From assembly GCF_902497895.1 (NCBI RefSeq), contig NZ_CABVHQ010000026.1, positions 20,561 through 84,560 of the forward strand: a DNA stretch of 64,000 nt. The letters are read 5' to 3'. Below are positions 12,497-21,482 of this stretch, in pieces. The first letter of the stretch is position 1. Each line of letters begins with the position of its first letter. The DNA is from Pseudomonas fluorescens (GTDB lineage: Bacteria; Pseudomonadota; Gammaproteobacteria; Pseudomonadales; Pseudomonadaceae). Both the position numbers and the translations under genes were made by a program. The notes below the pieces were generated by a model. That model ran no database searches and was not told the DNA's origin. It saw nothing but the letters and a program-made list of their open reading frames with translations.

Positions 12497-12712
12497 GCGT
12501 AGCCTTGCGCTTTCGAGGTTCTTCGGCACTCAAACCGAAGCTAAGAAGGGAACGCGGTCAATGCCGCGGCTGCCCCCGCAACTGTGAACGGTCAGGTTTT
12601 CTGCCATGCCACTGCTCTCTCTCTATCCGTAGGGCGAGCGGGAAGGCGCAGAAATCGCCAGTCGAAAGACCGGCACACCGTCAGCCAGGAGACCTGCCTC
12701 GTACCAGATTCT
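12497..12712 (+). promoter_or_regulatory. Cobalamin riboswitch controlling cobW-cobN
   Basis: Plus-strand B12 riboswitch. Visible landmarks are GGGAACGCGGTCAATGCCGC then GGCTGCCCCCGCAACTGT at about 12547-12585, the box ATGCCACTGCTCT at about 12605-12617, and AGCCAGGAGACCTGCC at 12684-12699. The cobW start lies about 110 nt downstream. It is the mirror partner of the element at 12.04-12.24 kb. Confidence 0.94.
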
Positions 12713-12811
12713 CACTACAACCGGGCGGGGTGATCCGGTGGCGAAATCTTCCGCGCTTGTGCGCGCGGTCAAGTCGTCCCGTATGCCCGCCACCTTGCCA
12801 AAGGGCATCCG

Positions 12812-13888
12812 ATGAAAACACTGGCCAAACTTCCCGTCACCATCGTTACCGGCTTCCTCGGCTCGGGCAAGACCACCTTGCTGCGGCATATGCTCGACAA
12901 CGCCCAGGGCCGGCGCATCGCGGTGATCGTCAACGAATTCGGCGAGTTGGGCATCGACGGCGAAATCCTCAAGCAGTGCGCCATCGGCTGCACTGAAGAA
13001 GAAGCCAGCGGTCGGGTTTACGAGCTGGCCAACGGCTGCCTGTGCTGCACCGTTCAGGAAGAATTCTTCCCGGTGATGCGCGAGCTGGTTGCCCGCCGCG
13101 CGGACCTGGACCACATCCTCATCGAAACTTCCGGTCTGGCTCTGCCAAAACCCCTGGTGCAAGCCTTTCAGTGGCCGGAGATCCGTAGCGCCTGCACCGT
13201 CGATGCGGTGATCACCGTGGTCGACAGCCCGGCCGTGGCCGCCGGCACCTTCGCCGCGTTCCCGGACCAGGTGGATGCCCAGCGCAAGCTCGACCCGAAT
13301 CTGGACCACGAGTCGCCGCTGCATGAGTTGTTCGCCGACCAATTGGCCAGTGCCGATCTGGTGATCCTCAACAAAGCCGACCTAATCAGCCCTGAAGACC
13401 TGGCCCGTGTGCGCCTGGAAGTCGCCGAAGAACTGCCGCCGGCGGTAAAAGTCATCGAAGCCAGTAGCGGTCGTGTGCCACTGGACGTGTTGATCGGCCT
13501 GGGTGCCGGCTCCGAAGAACACATCGACAGCCGTCACAGCCACCACGACCATCACCACGGCGACGCTGATGGTGCAGGGCATGATGACCATGACCACGAC
13601 GCCTTCGACTCCATCTCCATCGAACTGCCGCAAGCCGACGAAAGCCTGCTGCTCGACGCCCTGACACAACTGGTGGTCGAACACGGCATCCTGCGGATCA
13701 AAGGTTTCGCCGCGGTGCCGAACAAGCCGATGCGCTTGCTGATCCAGGGTGTGGGCACGCGCTTTGACAAACACTTCGACCGCGCCTGGCGCGCCGAAGA
13801 ATCCCGTGCGACCCACCTGGTGCTGATCGGCCAGCAGCTGGACGCGACCTTGATCGAAGCGCAATTGCGCGCCGCGCTCAGCGTCTGA
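12812..13888 (+). CDS. cobW: CobW G3E-family GTPase (metallochaperone)
   Basis: GTP-dependent metal chaperone thought to deliver Co(II) to the aerobic cobaltochelatase CobN. The 358-residue protein has the Walker A GFLGSGKTTLL at 14-24, the metal-binding Cys76-Leu-Cys78-Cys79 motif, ETSG for Mg/GTP, and NKAD for guanine. A linker rich in His and Asp (about 232-268) is probably an additional metal reservoir. A CobW C-terminal domain follows. cobN starts 3 bp after its stop. Confidence 0.96.
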   Translation: MKTLAKLPVTIVTGFLGSGKTTLLRHMLDNAQGRRIAVIVNEFGELGIDGEILKQCAIGCTEEEASGRVYELANGCLCCTVQEEFFPVMRELVARRADLDHILIETSGLALPKPLVQAFQWPEIRSACTVDAVITVVDSPAVAAGTFAAFPDQVDAQRKLDPNLDHESPLHELFADQLASADLVILNKADLISPEDLARVRLEVAEELPPAVKVIEASSGRVPLDVLIGLGAGSEEHIDSRHSHHDHHHGDADGAGHDDHDHDAFDSISIELPQADESLLLDALTQLVVEHGILRIKGFAAVPNKPMRLLIQGVGTRFDKHFDRAWRAEESRATHLVLIGQQLDATLIEAQLRAALSV

Positions 13889-13891
13889 TCC

Positions 13892-16800
13892 ATGCACCTG
13901 CTCAGGACCCAACCCGGCGGTTTCGTCTCGGATGACAACATTGCCGACCTTGGCCAAACCCCCGCCGAGCTGGTGATCCTGTGCAGCGGCGATTCCAGCC
14001 TGGCACTGCTCGCCGAAGCCGCGCAGCAGTTGCCGGATGACTATCCGAGCCTGCGCCTGGCCAACCCGATGCAGGTGCAGAACCACGCCTCGGTCGACCT
14101 GTATGTCGATGAAGTACTGCGTCACGCGAAAATTATCCTGATCTCGCTGCATGGCGGGATCGGCTATTGGCGGTATGGCGTGGAGCGGCTGGTGCAGCTG
14201 GCCGAGCGGGGCGTGCAACTGATTCTGGTGCCGGGCGATGATCGCCCCGACCCTGAGTTGAGCGACCTGAGCACCGTGGCCGTCGAAGACCGTGATCGGC
14301 TTTGGCATTACCTGCGCCAGGGCGGCATGGGCAATGCCCTGGACCTGTATCGTTGCCTCGCCAGTCGCTGGCTGAATCGCGATTACCCCTGGGCCGAACC
14401 ACAAATCCTGCCGCGCACGGCGATTTACCATCCGCACAAAAGTCCCGCCGCACTCAGCGACTGGCAAGCTGATTGGCACGCCGATCAGCCGGTGGCGGCG
14501 GTGTTGTTCTATCGCTCACACTTGCAGGCGGCCAACACCGCGTTCATCGATGTGTTCTGCCAGCGTTTGCAGGCGGCGGGGCTCAACCCGTTGCCGATTG
14601 CGCTGGCCAGTCTGAAGGAGCCTGGCTGCCTGACGGTGGTCGAGGACTGGCTGGATGAAGTCTCGGCCTCGGTGATTCTGAACACTACCGGTTTTGCCCA
14701 GTCCAGCCCGGAAGCCCCGCACCTGCGACCGTTCCGGCGCAATATTGTGGTGATCCAGGCCATCTGTGCCCAGGACAACGAGCCCGCCTGGCGCGCCAGC
14801 GAGCAGGGCCTCGGGCCGCGGGACCTGGCGATGCATATCGCCTTGCCGGAACTCGACGGACGGATCATCAGCCGGCCCATCTGCTTCAAGGACCTGGCCT
14901 GGCGCAGCGAGCGCAGCCAGTCGGATGTGGTCTGCTACCGCGCTGCACCTGCGCGCATGGACTTCGTCGCCGAACTGGCGCGACGCTGGATTGAACTGGC
15001 GCGGGTACCGAATGGCGAGAAGCGTATCGCGCTGATCCTTGCCAACTACCCGACTCGCGATGGCCGGATCGGCAATGGCGTGGGTCTCGACACTCCGGCT
15101 GCCGCGCTGAATATCCTGCGGGCACTGCATGCCGAGGGCTATCCGCTGCCGGCTGAGCTGCCGCAAAGCGGCACGGCGCTGATTCAGCAATTGCTCGGTG
15201 GCGTCAGCAACGATCTGCAGACCATCGACCAGCGGCCATGCCAGCAAAGCCTGGCGCTGGACGCCTATTACGCGATGTTCAACGCCTTGCCCGAAGCCAA
15301 TCGCAACGCGGTGCTGGAGCGTTGGGGCAGGCCTGAAAGCGACCCGATGTTCCGCGGCGGGCGGATGATGATTGCCGGTCTGCGCTTTGGCCTGACCTTT
15401 GTCGGCATCCAGCCTGCACGCGGCTATCAGGTCGACCCGAGCGCGGTCTATCACGACCCGGACCTGGTGCCGCCCCATGGCTATCTGGCGTTCTATTTCT
15501 GGCTGCGGCAAACCTATGGCGCCCACGGGGTGATCCATGTCGGCAAGCATGGCAACCTCGAATGGCTGCCGGGCAAGGGTGTCGGCCTCTCGGAAAACTG
15601 CTGGCCGGACGCACTGCTGGGGCCGTTGCCGAATATCTATCCGTTCATCGTCAACGACCCGGGCGAGGGCGCCCAGGCCAAGCGGCGCACCCAGGCAGTG
15701 ATCATCGATCACCTGATGCCACCGCTGAGCCGCGCCGAAACCTACGGCCCGCTACGCGATCTCGAGCTGCTGGCCGACGAGTATTACGAAGCCCAGCTGC
15801 TGGATCCGCGCCGCGCCCGGGAGTTGCAGCGCGACATCCTGAAACTGGTCCGCGACACCCACATCGACCGCGAACTGCAGCTGGACGAACAACTCGACAG
15901 CGACGCCGACGCAGCGATCTGGCTGCCGCGCCTCGATACCTATTTGTGCGATTTGAAAGAATCGCAGATCCGCGACGGTCTGCATGTGTTCGGTGAATCG
16001 CCTGTCGGCCGGCTGCGGATCGATACGCTGCTGGCGTTATTGCGCATTCCCCGAGGGGATGGACGCGGCGCCCAGTCAAGCGTGCTGCGAGCCCTGGCCA
16101 AAGCCTTCGAGCTGGATTTCGATCCGCTGGATTGTGTCCTGGCCGAGCCCTGGACCGGGCCGCGGCCGGTCGCGCTGCAAGCACTCAGCGGTGAGCTTTG
16201 GCGCAGCGCTGGCGACAGTCGCGAACGCCTCGAGCTGTTTGCCGCGCGGTTGATCGAGCAAGCGCTAAGCGCTGATGTCGACCTATTGAATACACCTGGC
16301 TGGAGCGAAGTGAAGGCGATCATCGACAGCCTGCGCGAAGTCGTCGCCCCACGCCTGGACGCCTGCGGCCCGGCAGAAATGCGCGGCCTGCTGGATGCCC
16401 TGAGCGGGCGTTTCGTTCCGGCCGGGCCCAGCGGTGCGCCGAGTCGCGGACGGCTCGACGTGCTGCCCACCGGGCGTAACTTCTTTTCGGTGGATGTGCG
16501 CAATCTGCCGACCACCACTGCCTGGCGCATCGGTTTTCAGTCGGCCAACCTGATCCTCGAGCGGCATTTGCAGGATCACGGCGACCATCTGCGTCAGCTC
16601 GGGCTCTCGGTCTGGGGCACCGCGACCATGCGCACCGGCGGTGATGATATCGCCCAGGCCATGGGATTGATGGGGGTGCGCCCGGTGTGGGCCACGGGCA
16701 GCCAGCGGGTCGACGATTTCGAAATCCTCCCGCTGAGCCTGCTCGACCGGCCACGGGTGGACGTCACACTGCGGGTCTCCGGGTTTTTCCGCGACGCCTT

Positions 16801-17665
16801 CGCCAACCTGATCCGCTTGTTCGATGCCGCGGTGCAGGCCGTGGCCGCGCTGGACGAGCCGGATGACATGAACCCGCTCGCGGCCAAGGTTCGCAGCGAG
16901 CGTGCAGCACTGTTGTTATCCGGGCTGGATGAGGAAGCCGCGGCGCGTCAGGCCGGCTGGCGAATCTTCGGCGCCAAGCCCGGTGCCTATGGCGCGGGCG
17001 TGCAGGGCGCCATCGACGGTCGTCTGTGGCAAAGCCGCGAGGACCTGGCCGAGGTCTACCTGAACTGGGGTGGCTATGCCTATGGCGGCTCCGATGAAGG
17101 CACCGCGGCGCGCGAGCAATTCGCTCAGCGATTGAGCCAGGTTCAGGCAGTCCTGCAAAACCAGGACAACCGTGAGCATGACCTGCTCGATTCCAATGAC
17201 TATTACCAATTCCAGGGCGGCATGCTTGCCGCCGTGGAAAGCCTCAGCGGCGAACAAACCGCCAGTTACCATGGCGACCACAGCCAGCCCGACCTGCCGA
17301 AGATCCGCACCTTGAAGGAAGAGCTGAACCGGGTGATCCGTTCCCGCGCGGCCAATCCCAAGTGGATCGAGGGAGTCAAGCGCCATGGCTATAAAGGTGC
17401 TTTCGAACTGGCGGCGACCGTGGATAATCTGTTCGCCTTCGACGCCACCACGCAGTTGATCGACGATCATCAGTACGCCTTGCTGGCCGATGCCTATTTG
17501 CTCGACCCGGCGACCCGGGAATTCGTCCGGCAACACAATCCCCACGCCTTGCGCGACATGACCGAACGCCTGCTCGAAGCCCAGCAGCGGGGGATGTGGA
17601 GCGAGCCGGGCGAGTACCGCGAGGCGCTGGAAAACCTGCTGCTGGATATAGAAGAAGACACCTGA
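13892..17665 (+). CDS. cobN: Aerobic cobaltochelatase large subunit CobN
   Basis: ATP-dependent insertion of cobalt into hydrogenobyrinate a,c-diamide, with two AAA+ partner subunits. At 1257 residues it is of normal length for CobN (ChlH homologue). Recognisable family blocks include HVGKHGNLEWLPGKGVGLS (about residue 550) and the late VYLNWGGYAYGGSDEG (about 1055-1070). It starts 3 bp after cobW. The normal CobS and CobT partners are not present in this window; the chlI/VWA pair downstream (17.9-19.5 kb) probably takes their place. Confidence 0.97.
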   Translation: MHLLRTQPGGFVSDDNIADLGQTPAELVILCSGDSSLALLAEAAQQLPDDYPSLRLANPMQVQNHASVDLYVDEVLRHAKIILISLHGGIGYWRYGVERLVQLAERGVQLILVPGDDRPDPELSDLSTVAVEDRDRLWHYLRQGGMGNALDLYRCLASRWLNRDYPWAEPQILPRTAIYHPHKSPAALSDWQADWHADQPVAAVLFYRSHLQAANTAFIDVFCQRLQAAGLNPLPIALASLKEPGCLTVVEDWLDEVSASVILNTTGFAQSSPEAPHLRPFRRNIVVIQAICAQDNEPAWRASEQGLGPRDLAMHIALPELDGRIISRPICFKDLAWRSERSQSDVVCYRAAPARMDFVAELARRWIELARVPNGEKRIALILANYPTRDGRIGNGVGLDTPAAALNILRALHAEGYPLPAELPQSGTALIQQLLGGVSNDLQTIDQRPCQQSLALDAYYAMFNALPEANRNAVLERWGRPESDPMFRGGRMMIAGLRFGLTFVGIQPARGYQVDPSAVYHDPDLVPPHGYLAFYFWLRQTYGAHGVIHVGKHGNLEWLPGKGVGLSENCWPDALLGPLPNIYPFIVNDPGEGAQAKRRTQAVIIDHLMPPLSRAETYGPLRDLELLADEYYEAQLLDPRRARELQRDILKLVRDTHIDRELQLDEQLDSDADAAIWLPRLDTYLCDLKESQIRDGLHVFGESPVGRLRIDTLLALLRIPRGDGRGAQSSVLRALAKAFELDFDPLDCVLAEPWTGPRPVALQALSGELWRSAGDSRERLELFAARLIEQALSADVDLLNTPGWSEVKAIIDSLREVVAPRLDACGPAEMRGLLDALSGRFVPAGPSGAPSRGRLDVLPTGRNFFSVDVRNLPTTTAWRIGFQSANLILERHLQDHGDHLRQLGLSVWGTATMRTGGDDIAQAMGLMGVRPVWATGSQRVDDFEILPLSLLDRPRVDVTLRVSGFFRDAFANLIRLFDAAVQAVAALDEPDDMNPLAAKVRSERAALLLSGLDEEAAARQAGWRIFGAKPGAYGAGVQGAIDGRLWQSREDLAEVYLNWGGYAYGGSDEGTAAREQFAQRLSQVQAVLQNQDNREHDLLDSNDYYQFQGGMLAAVESLSGEQTASYHGDHSQPDLPKIRTLKEELNRVIRSRAANPKWIEGVKRHGYKGAFELAATVDNLFAFDATTQLIDDHQYALLADAYLLDPATREFVRQHNPHALRDMTERLLEAQQRGMWSEPGEYREALENLLLDIEEDT

Positions 17666-17674
17666 TGCGGTAAA

Positions 17675-17814
17675 CCTGTGGCGAGGGGGCTTGTCGGAAC
17701 GCCGCATCGCCCCGTTCGGCTGCGTAGCAGTCGTAGACTCAGGCAGCTCGGTGTAGCTGAAAAATGTAGGGGGCCGCTTCGCGACCCAGCGGGGGCAAGC
17801 CCCCTCGCCACAGG
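17675..17814. repeat. REP doublet after cobN
   Basis: Inverted REP units at about 17675-17695 and 17788-17814 in the 207-bp gap between cobN and the chelatase ATPase gene. The left copy is degraded (GGCTTGTCGG in place of GGCTTGCCCC). The gap has no obvious terminator, so cobN and the ATPase gene may still be co-transcribed. Confidence 0.7.
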
Positions 17815-17872
17815 TGTGAAGTTTGCCTGTGATATGTACTGATTGCCCCCGACCATGATGAGAGAACCGAAT

Positions 17873-18880
17873 ATGAGCCACACCCCACATTTCCCCCTCT
17901 GCGCCGTGGTCGGTGCCGACGCCCTGAAACTCGCGCTGTGCCTCACCGCCATCGATCCGAAGATCGGCGGGGTGCTGATCGAAGGTCCGCGGGGCATGGC
18001 CAAGTCGACCCTGGCCCGAGGCTTGGCGGATCTGTTGGCCAGCGGGCAATTCGTCACCTTGCCCTTGGGCGCCACTGAGGAGCGGCTGGTCGGTACCCTG
18101 GACCTGGACGTCGCACTCGGCGAAGGCCGCGCGCAGTTTTCCCCCGGAGTGCTGGCCAAGGCCGATGGTGGCGTGCTCTATGTCGATGAAGTGAACCTGC
18201 TGCCTGACCACCTGGTTGACCTGCTGCTGGACGTTGCCGCCAGCGGCACCAACCTGATCGAACGAGACGGCATCTCCCATCAGCATTCGGCGCGCTTCGT
18301 GCTGATCGGCACCATGAACCCGGAAGAGGGCGAATTGCGTCCGCAATTGCTCGATCGCTTCGGGCTGAACGTGGCCTTGAGCGGGCAGACACCACCCATC
18401 GAACGCGGCCAGATCATCCGTCGGCGCCTGGACTTCGACAGCGATCCCCAGGCGTTTTGCGCGCATTGGGAAAGCCCGCAGCAGGCTTTGCGCGAACGTT
18501 GCCAGCAGGCGCGCTCGAGCCTGGCCAGCATTCCTCTCGACGATCAGGCCCTGGCGCAGATCACCGAGCGTTGCTTTGCTGCCGGCGTCGACGGCATGCG
18601 CGCCGATCTGGTCTGGCTGCGCGCCGCTCGGGCCCATGCCGCATGGCGAGGCGCATCGGCGATTGGCGAAGAAGATATCGATGCGGTGGCGGAATTCGCC
18701 CTGCGTCATCGTCGCCGTGAGCAGTCGCCGCCTGCGCCGAACCAGGCCAGCGCACCACAGTCGCAATCGGCACACAATCCGGACCCCGGCGAAGGCCAGG
18801 GTCAATGGGGCGAAATGCCCGCCCAGGCACTGTCGGTCGGCGCGCGACGTGAAGTCCCGAGCTGGCCAAAAAAGTCCTAG
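17873..18880 (+). CDS. chlD: Cobaltochelatase AAA+ ATPase (ChlI-like), zero-frame product of a frameshifting chlD gene
   Basis: AAA+ ATPase of the magnesium/cobalt chelatase family, 335 residues in the zero frame. Walker A is GPRGMAKS at 38-45, Walker B is VLYVDE at 101-106, and the sensor region reads LIGTMNPEEGELRPQLLDRFG, all typical of ChlI/BchI. The tail from about residue 285 is an Ala/Pro/Gln-rich linker like that of ChlD proteins, not the end of a normal ChlI. The frame stops six nucleotides after an A AAA AAG heptamer, and an open VWA frame continues in -1. I infer that this protein is the small subunit, and that shifted ribosomes produce a 554-residue ChlD. It probably powers CobN, since no chlorophyll genes are present. 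Start: MSHTPHF at 17873, after GAGAGAACC. Confidence 0.9.
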   Translation: MSHTPHFPLCAVVGADALKLALCLTAIDPKIGGVLIEGPRGMAKSTLARGLADLLASGQFVTLPLGATEERLVGTLDLDVALGEGRAQFSPGVLAKADGGVLYVDEVNLLPDHLVDLLLDVAASGTNLIERDGISHQHSARFVLIGTMNPEEGELRPQLLDRFGLNVALSGQTPPIERGQIIRRRLDFDSDPQAFCAHWESPQQALRERCQQARSSLASIPLDDQALAQITERCFAAGVDGMRADLVWLRAARAHAAWRGASAIGEEDIDAVAEFALRHRRREQSPPAPNQASAPQSQSAHNPDPGEGQGQWGEMPAQALSVGARREVPSWPKKS

Positions 18881-18914
18881 GCATTCGTCCCCGGTCCGAC
18901 GCGGGGGCGGATGC
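18868..18914 (+). promoter_or_regulatory. Predicted programmed -1 ribosomal frameshift signal
   Basis: The zero frame reads CCA AAA AAG TCC TAG, so positions 18868-18874 form the heptamer A AAA AAG, the one used in E. coli dnaX. After a spacer of 6 nt (18875-18880, which contains the zero-frame stop) comes a perfect 12-bp stem, 18881-18892 with 18903-18914 (two G-U pairs), and a 10-nt loop. In the -1 frame translation runs on as Val-Leu-Gly-Ile-Arg into the VWA domain. I see no convincing Shine-Dalgarno-like stimulator upstream. Confidence 0.88.
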
Positions 18915-19536
18915 CAAACCCCGCGCAGGACGCCTGAAAAATGGCCGCCAAGGCCAGAGCCGCACAGCGCAAAGCGGCTCGATCAACTGGCCCGGCACCT
19001 TGCTCAATGGCCGTCCGCGCCAGCGTGAAGACCTGTTGTACCGGCTGCGCAGTCGTTCGCCCCATGAGCTGTGGCTGGTGATCGTCGATGCGTCGGCTTC
19101 GACTCGCCGGCATCAAGCCCTGAGCGACGCCAAAGGCCTGTTGGCGCAGTTGTTCGATGACGCTTACCGGCGCCGGGCACGCCTGGCGTTGCTGACCGCC
19201 AGTGGCCACTTGCCGCAATGGCAGGTGCAAGGCCTGAAAGCCTCGAGTGGTCTGCGGGGCTGGCTCGAAGCACTCGGCGCCGGTGGCGGCACACCGCTGT
19301 TGGCCGCCCTGGATGAGGCGGTCCGCTGGCTGGCGTTCAGGCAAAAGCGTTTTCCAGCTGAACAGCAGCGCCTGTTGCTGCTGACCGATGGCCGGTTGAA
19401 AAACTGGCCGGCGCTGCCGACGCTCAATTGCCCGGGGTTGCTGGTGGATATCGAAAGAGGCCCGATCCGGCTCGGTCGGGCCAAGGAACTGGCCAGCGGA
19501 CTGCAAGCGCAGTATCGACATATCGACACCCTGTAA
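18874..19536 (+). CDS. chlD: VWA (ChlD C-terminal) domain, read by -1 frameshift from the preceding ATPase
   Basis: The -1 frame is open from 18853 to the stop at 19534-19536. Joined at 18874 to the 334 residues upstream it gives a 554-residue protein: AAA+ domain, Pro/Arg/Gly-rich linker and VWA domain. The MIDAS motif DASAS is at 406-410 of the fusion, after LWLVIV. ChlD-type medium subunits have exactly this order. There is no ATG in the first 45 codons. The only candidate separate start is TTG at 19000, which lacks a ribosome-binding site, so expression through frameshifting is much more plausible. It would form the medium subunit that contacts CobN. Confidence 0.85.
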   Translation, partial: VLGIRPRSDAGADAKPRAGRLKNGRQGQSRTAQSGSINWPGTLLNGRPRQREDLLYRLRSRSPHELWLVIVDASASTRRHQALSDAKGLLAQLFDDAYRRRARLALLTASGHLPQWQVQGLKASSGLRGWLEALGAGGGTPLLAALDEAVRWLAFRQKRFPAEQQRLLLLTDGRLKNWPALPTLNCPGLLVDIERGPIRLGRAKELASGLQAQYRHIDTL

Positions 19537-19626
19537 CTGCTTGTCGCGTATTGCCGCGCGTCGAAGCTGGAGTGTGCAAGCGATCTGCTCGTATGCTGTC
19601 GGCTTCGCGAATCACAGGAGTGAAGC

Positions 19627-21273
19627 ATGCGCGTACTGGTCAGCAATCTTAAGGACGATTTTCGCGTCAAGGCCTATGCCGGCACCAACGGCGTATTGCT
19701 CGCCATGGACCTGGCCGAATCCCGGCGCGCTGGCCTGCTGGGTTTCGCCATCGAGAAGCAGCAAGGCCGCAAACCCTGGCTGTTTCTGTTCAACAGCCTG
19801 ACCTTTCCCGGCAAGGCCCATACCTTCCCTCAATACAACGCCACACCAAGCAATATCGCGCCGCTGCAGAAGTTTCGCTGGGCCGATTATGCGATCAACT
19901 CGGGAACTCGCAGCCAGTACCGGGTGTATCTGGTCTATGGCAGCGCCGATGCACCGCAGCTGGGAGAATGCCTCGAGGTTGCGGTGCTCACCGACAATGG
20001 CGCGCCCCAGGGTCAACGAGTGATTTTCAATCGAGCGGTGGCCGCCAGCCAGGCGTTCTCGCGTAAATTCAGCGAGCTCGACGCGCTGCTCGGCGCCAAC
20101 AAGAACCTGCCGATCGAAGCGTGGCCCGACGCACCGCGCCAATGGCTGGAAAACGGTTTGCTGGATCAGGTCCTGGGGTTTATCGAGCGCGCCGAAGACG
20201 GGCAATGGGCACTGGATATCGCCATCTACGAATATCAGTTGCAGGCGATCGTCGATGCGGTCAACGCCGCCTTCAGTCGTGGGGTTCAGGTGCGGGTGCT
20301 GTATCACGCCAAACGCGGCGACAAGGACACTGCGATCAACGAAGCGAGCCTGGCGCAGATCCCGGCGTCGAACAAGCGTGGACGGGTCACCAGCCGGATC
20401 TTCCATAACAAGTTCATGGTCCTGAGCAAACTCGACGCCACCGGCCGGCACCAGCCGCAGTCGGTATTGGGTGGCAGCACCAACTTCACCGCCAACGGCA
20501 TCTACCGCCAGGCGAACGTGGTACATGTGCTGGACCATAGTGCCCCGGCCACCCGCTATTGGCAGGTCTTCGAGCAGATCTGGGCGGCTCCGGGCGATGT
20601 CGGCGCGACCCGCAAATGGCTCACCGAGAACAATCCGATGCGGCCGGAGCAGGCACTGTTCGCCGGGTTCTCGCCGCGCTCGGGGCAGGGTGATCTGCAA
20701 GCGTTCGTCGAAATCGTCAACGCGACCAAAAAAGACCTGCTGTTCGCCACCGCCTTCGCGCTGCCGGAAAGCATTCTCGATGCCTTGCTCGGCCAGCCTA
20801 ACGACCAGGTGCTGCGTTATGGCTTGCAGAACAAGGCCAGTCGCATCAGCGGCTACCACGCCGATCGCACGGCCGAGTTCACTGCCACGGCCCTGTTGAA
20901 CAATGGTCTGGAGGGTTGGCTCAAAGAAGGCCTGAAGGGCCAGAAGGGCAACCTGCTGGTGCATACCAAGGCGGTGGTCTGCGACTTCACCAGTGATACT
21001 CCGGTGATCATCAGCGGCAGCCACAACCTCAGCGCGAGTGCCAGCAGCGGTAATGACGAAAACTTCCTGATCATGCGCGGTGATACCGATCTGGCCGATC
21101 GTTACGGGCTGGAGCTATTGCGCTTCTACGAGCATTACCGGTTTCGTTACTACGTGAAAAAGCTGGCGTTGAAACAGGTGCGGCCGCTGTCCGTGGACAA
21201 TGGCTGGAGCGACGACTATTACCGCCCGGGTGATTTGCGAATGATGTCGAGGTTGCGTTTTTCCGGGCGGTGA
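19627..21273 (+). CDS. Phospholipase D-like domain protein
   Basis: A 548-residue protein with two HKD-type half-sites: HNKFMVL (His260-x-Lys262) followed by GGSTNFT, and HTKAVVC (His446-x-Lys448) followed by SGSHNLSASASSGNDE. The pair builds one active site that cleaves or transfers phosphodiester bonds in phospholipids or nucleic acids. The N-terminal 170 residues do not resemble a catalytic domain that I recognise. There is no signal peptide, so it is probably cytoplasmic. The start follows CACAGGAG. The substrate is unknown; it is not obviously linked to the cobalamin genes before it. Confidence 0.85.
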   Translation: MRVLVSNLKDDFRVKAYAGTNGVLLAMDLAESRRAGLLGFAIEKQQGRKPWLFLFNSLTFPGKAHTFPQYNATPSNIAPLQKFRWADYAINSGTRSQYRVYLVYGSADAPQLGECLEVAVLTDNGAPQGQRVIFNRAVAASQAFSRKFSELDALLGANKNLPIEAWPDAPRQWLENGLLDQVLGFIERAEDGQWALDIAIYEYQLQAIVDAVNAAFSRGVQVRVLYHAKRGDKDTAINEASLAQIPASNKRGRVTSRIFHNKFMVLSKLDATGRHQPQSVLGGSTNFTANGIYRQANVVHVLDHSAPATRYWQVFEQIWAAPGDVGATRKWLTENNPMRPEQALFAGFSPRSGQGDLQAFVEIVNATKKDLLFATAFALPESILDALLGQPNDQVLRYGLQNKASRISGYHADRTAEFTATALLNNGLEGWLKEGLKGQKGNLLVHTKAVVCDFTSDTPVIISGSHNLSASASSGNDENFLIMRGDTDLADRYGLELLRFYEHYRFRYYVKKLALKQVRPLSVDNGWSDDYYRPGDLRMMSRLRFSGR

Positions 21274-21291
21274 TTGTATGTACCTGGTGAT

Positions 21292-21464
21292 CTGTGGCGA
21301 GGGGGCTTGCTGTGGCGAGGGGGCTTGCCCCCGCTGGGGCGCGCAGCGGCCCCAAAACCTGCAACTGCATGTAATCAGGTACACCGCGGTTACAGGTTTT
21401 TACGGCTGCTGCGCAGCCGAACGGGGGCAAGCCCCCTCACCACAGCAAGCCCCCTCACCACAGG
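21292..21464. repeat. REP doublet with symmetrically duplicated ends
   Basis: The left arm reads CTGTGGCGAGGGGGCTTG twice in tandem (21292-21309, 21310-21327) before CCCCCG. The right arm reads CAAGCCCCCTCACCACAG twice (21429-21446, 21447-21464). Both outer 18-bp units are thus duplicated in mirror fashion, unlike the single-copy doublets elsewhere in the window. Confidence 0.85.
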
Positions 21465-21482
21465 GATTGATCGGACTCACCC

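Noticed and set aside
18840..18867. Shine-Dalgarno-like stimulator before the slippery heptamer
   Set aside because: No AGGAG-like stretch at the 10-14 nt distance known from dnaX; only the downstream stem is supported.
19000..19536. VWA protein started independently at TTG 19000
   Set aside because: No ribosome-binding site, and the frame extends upstream through a ChlD-like linker to a perfect frameshift signal.
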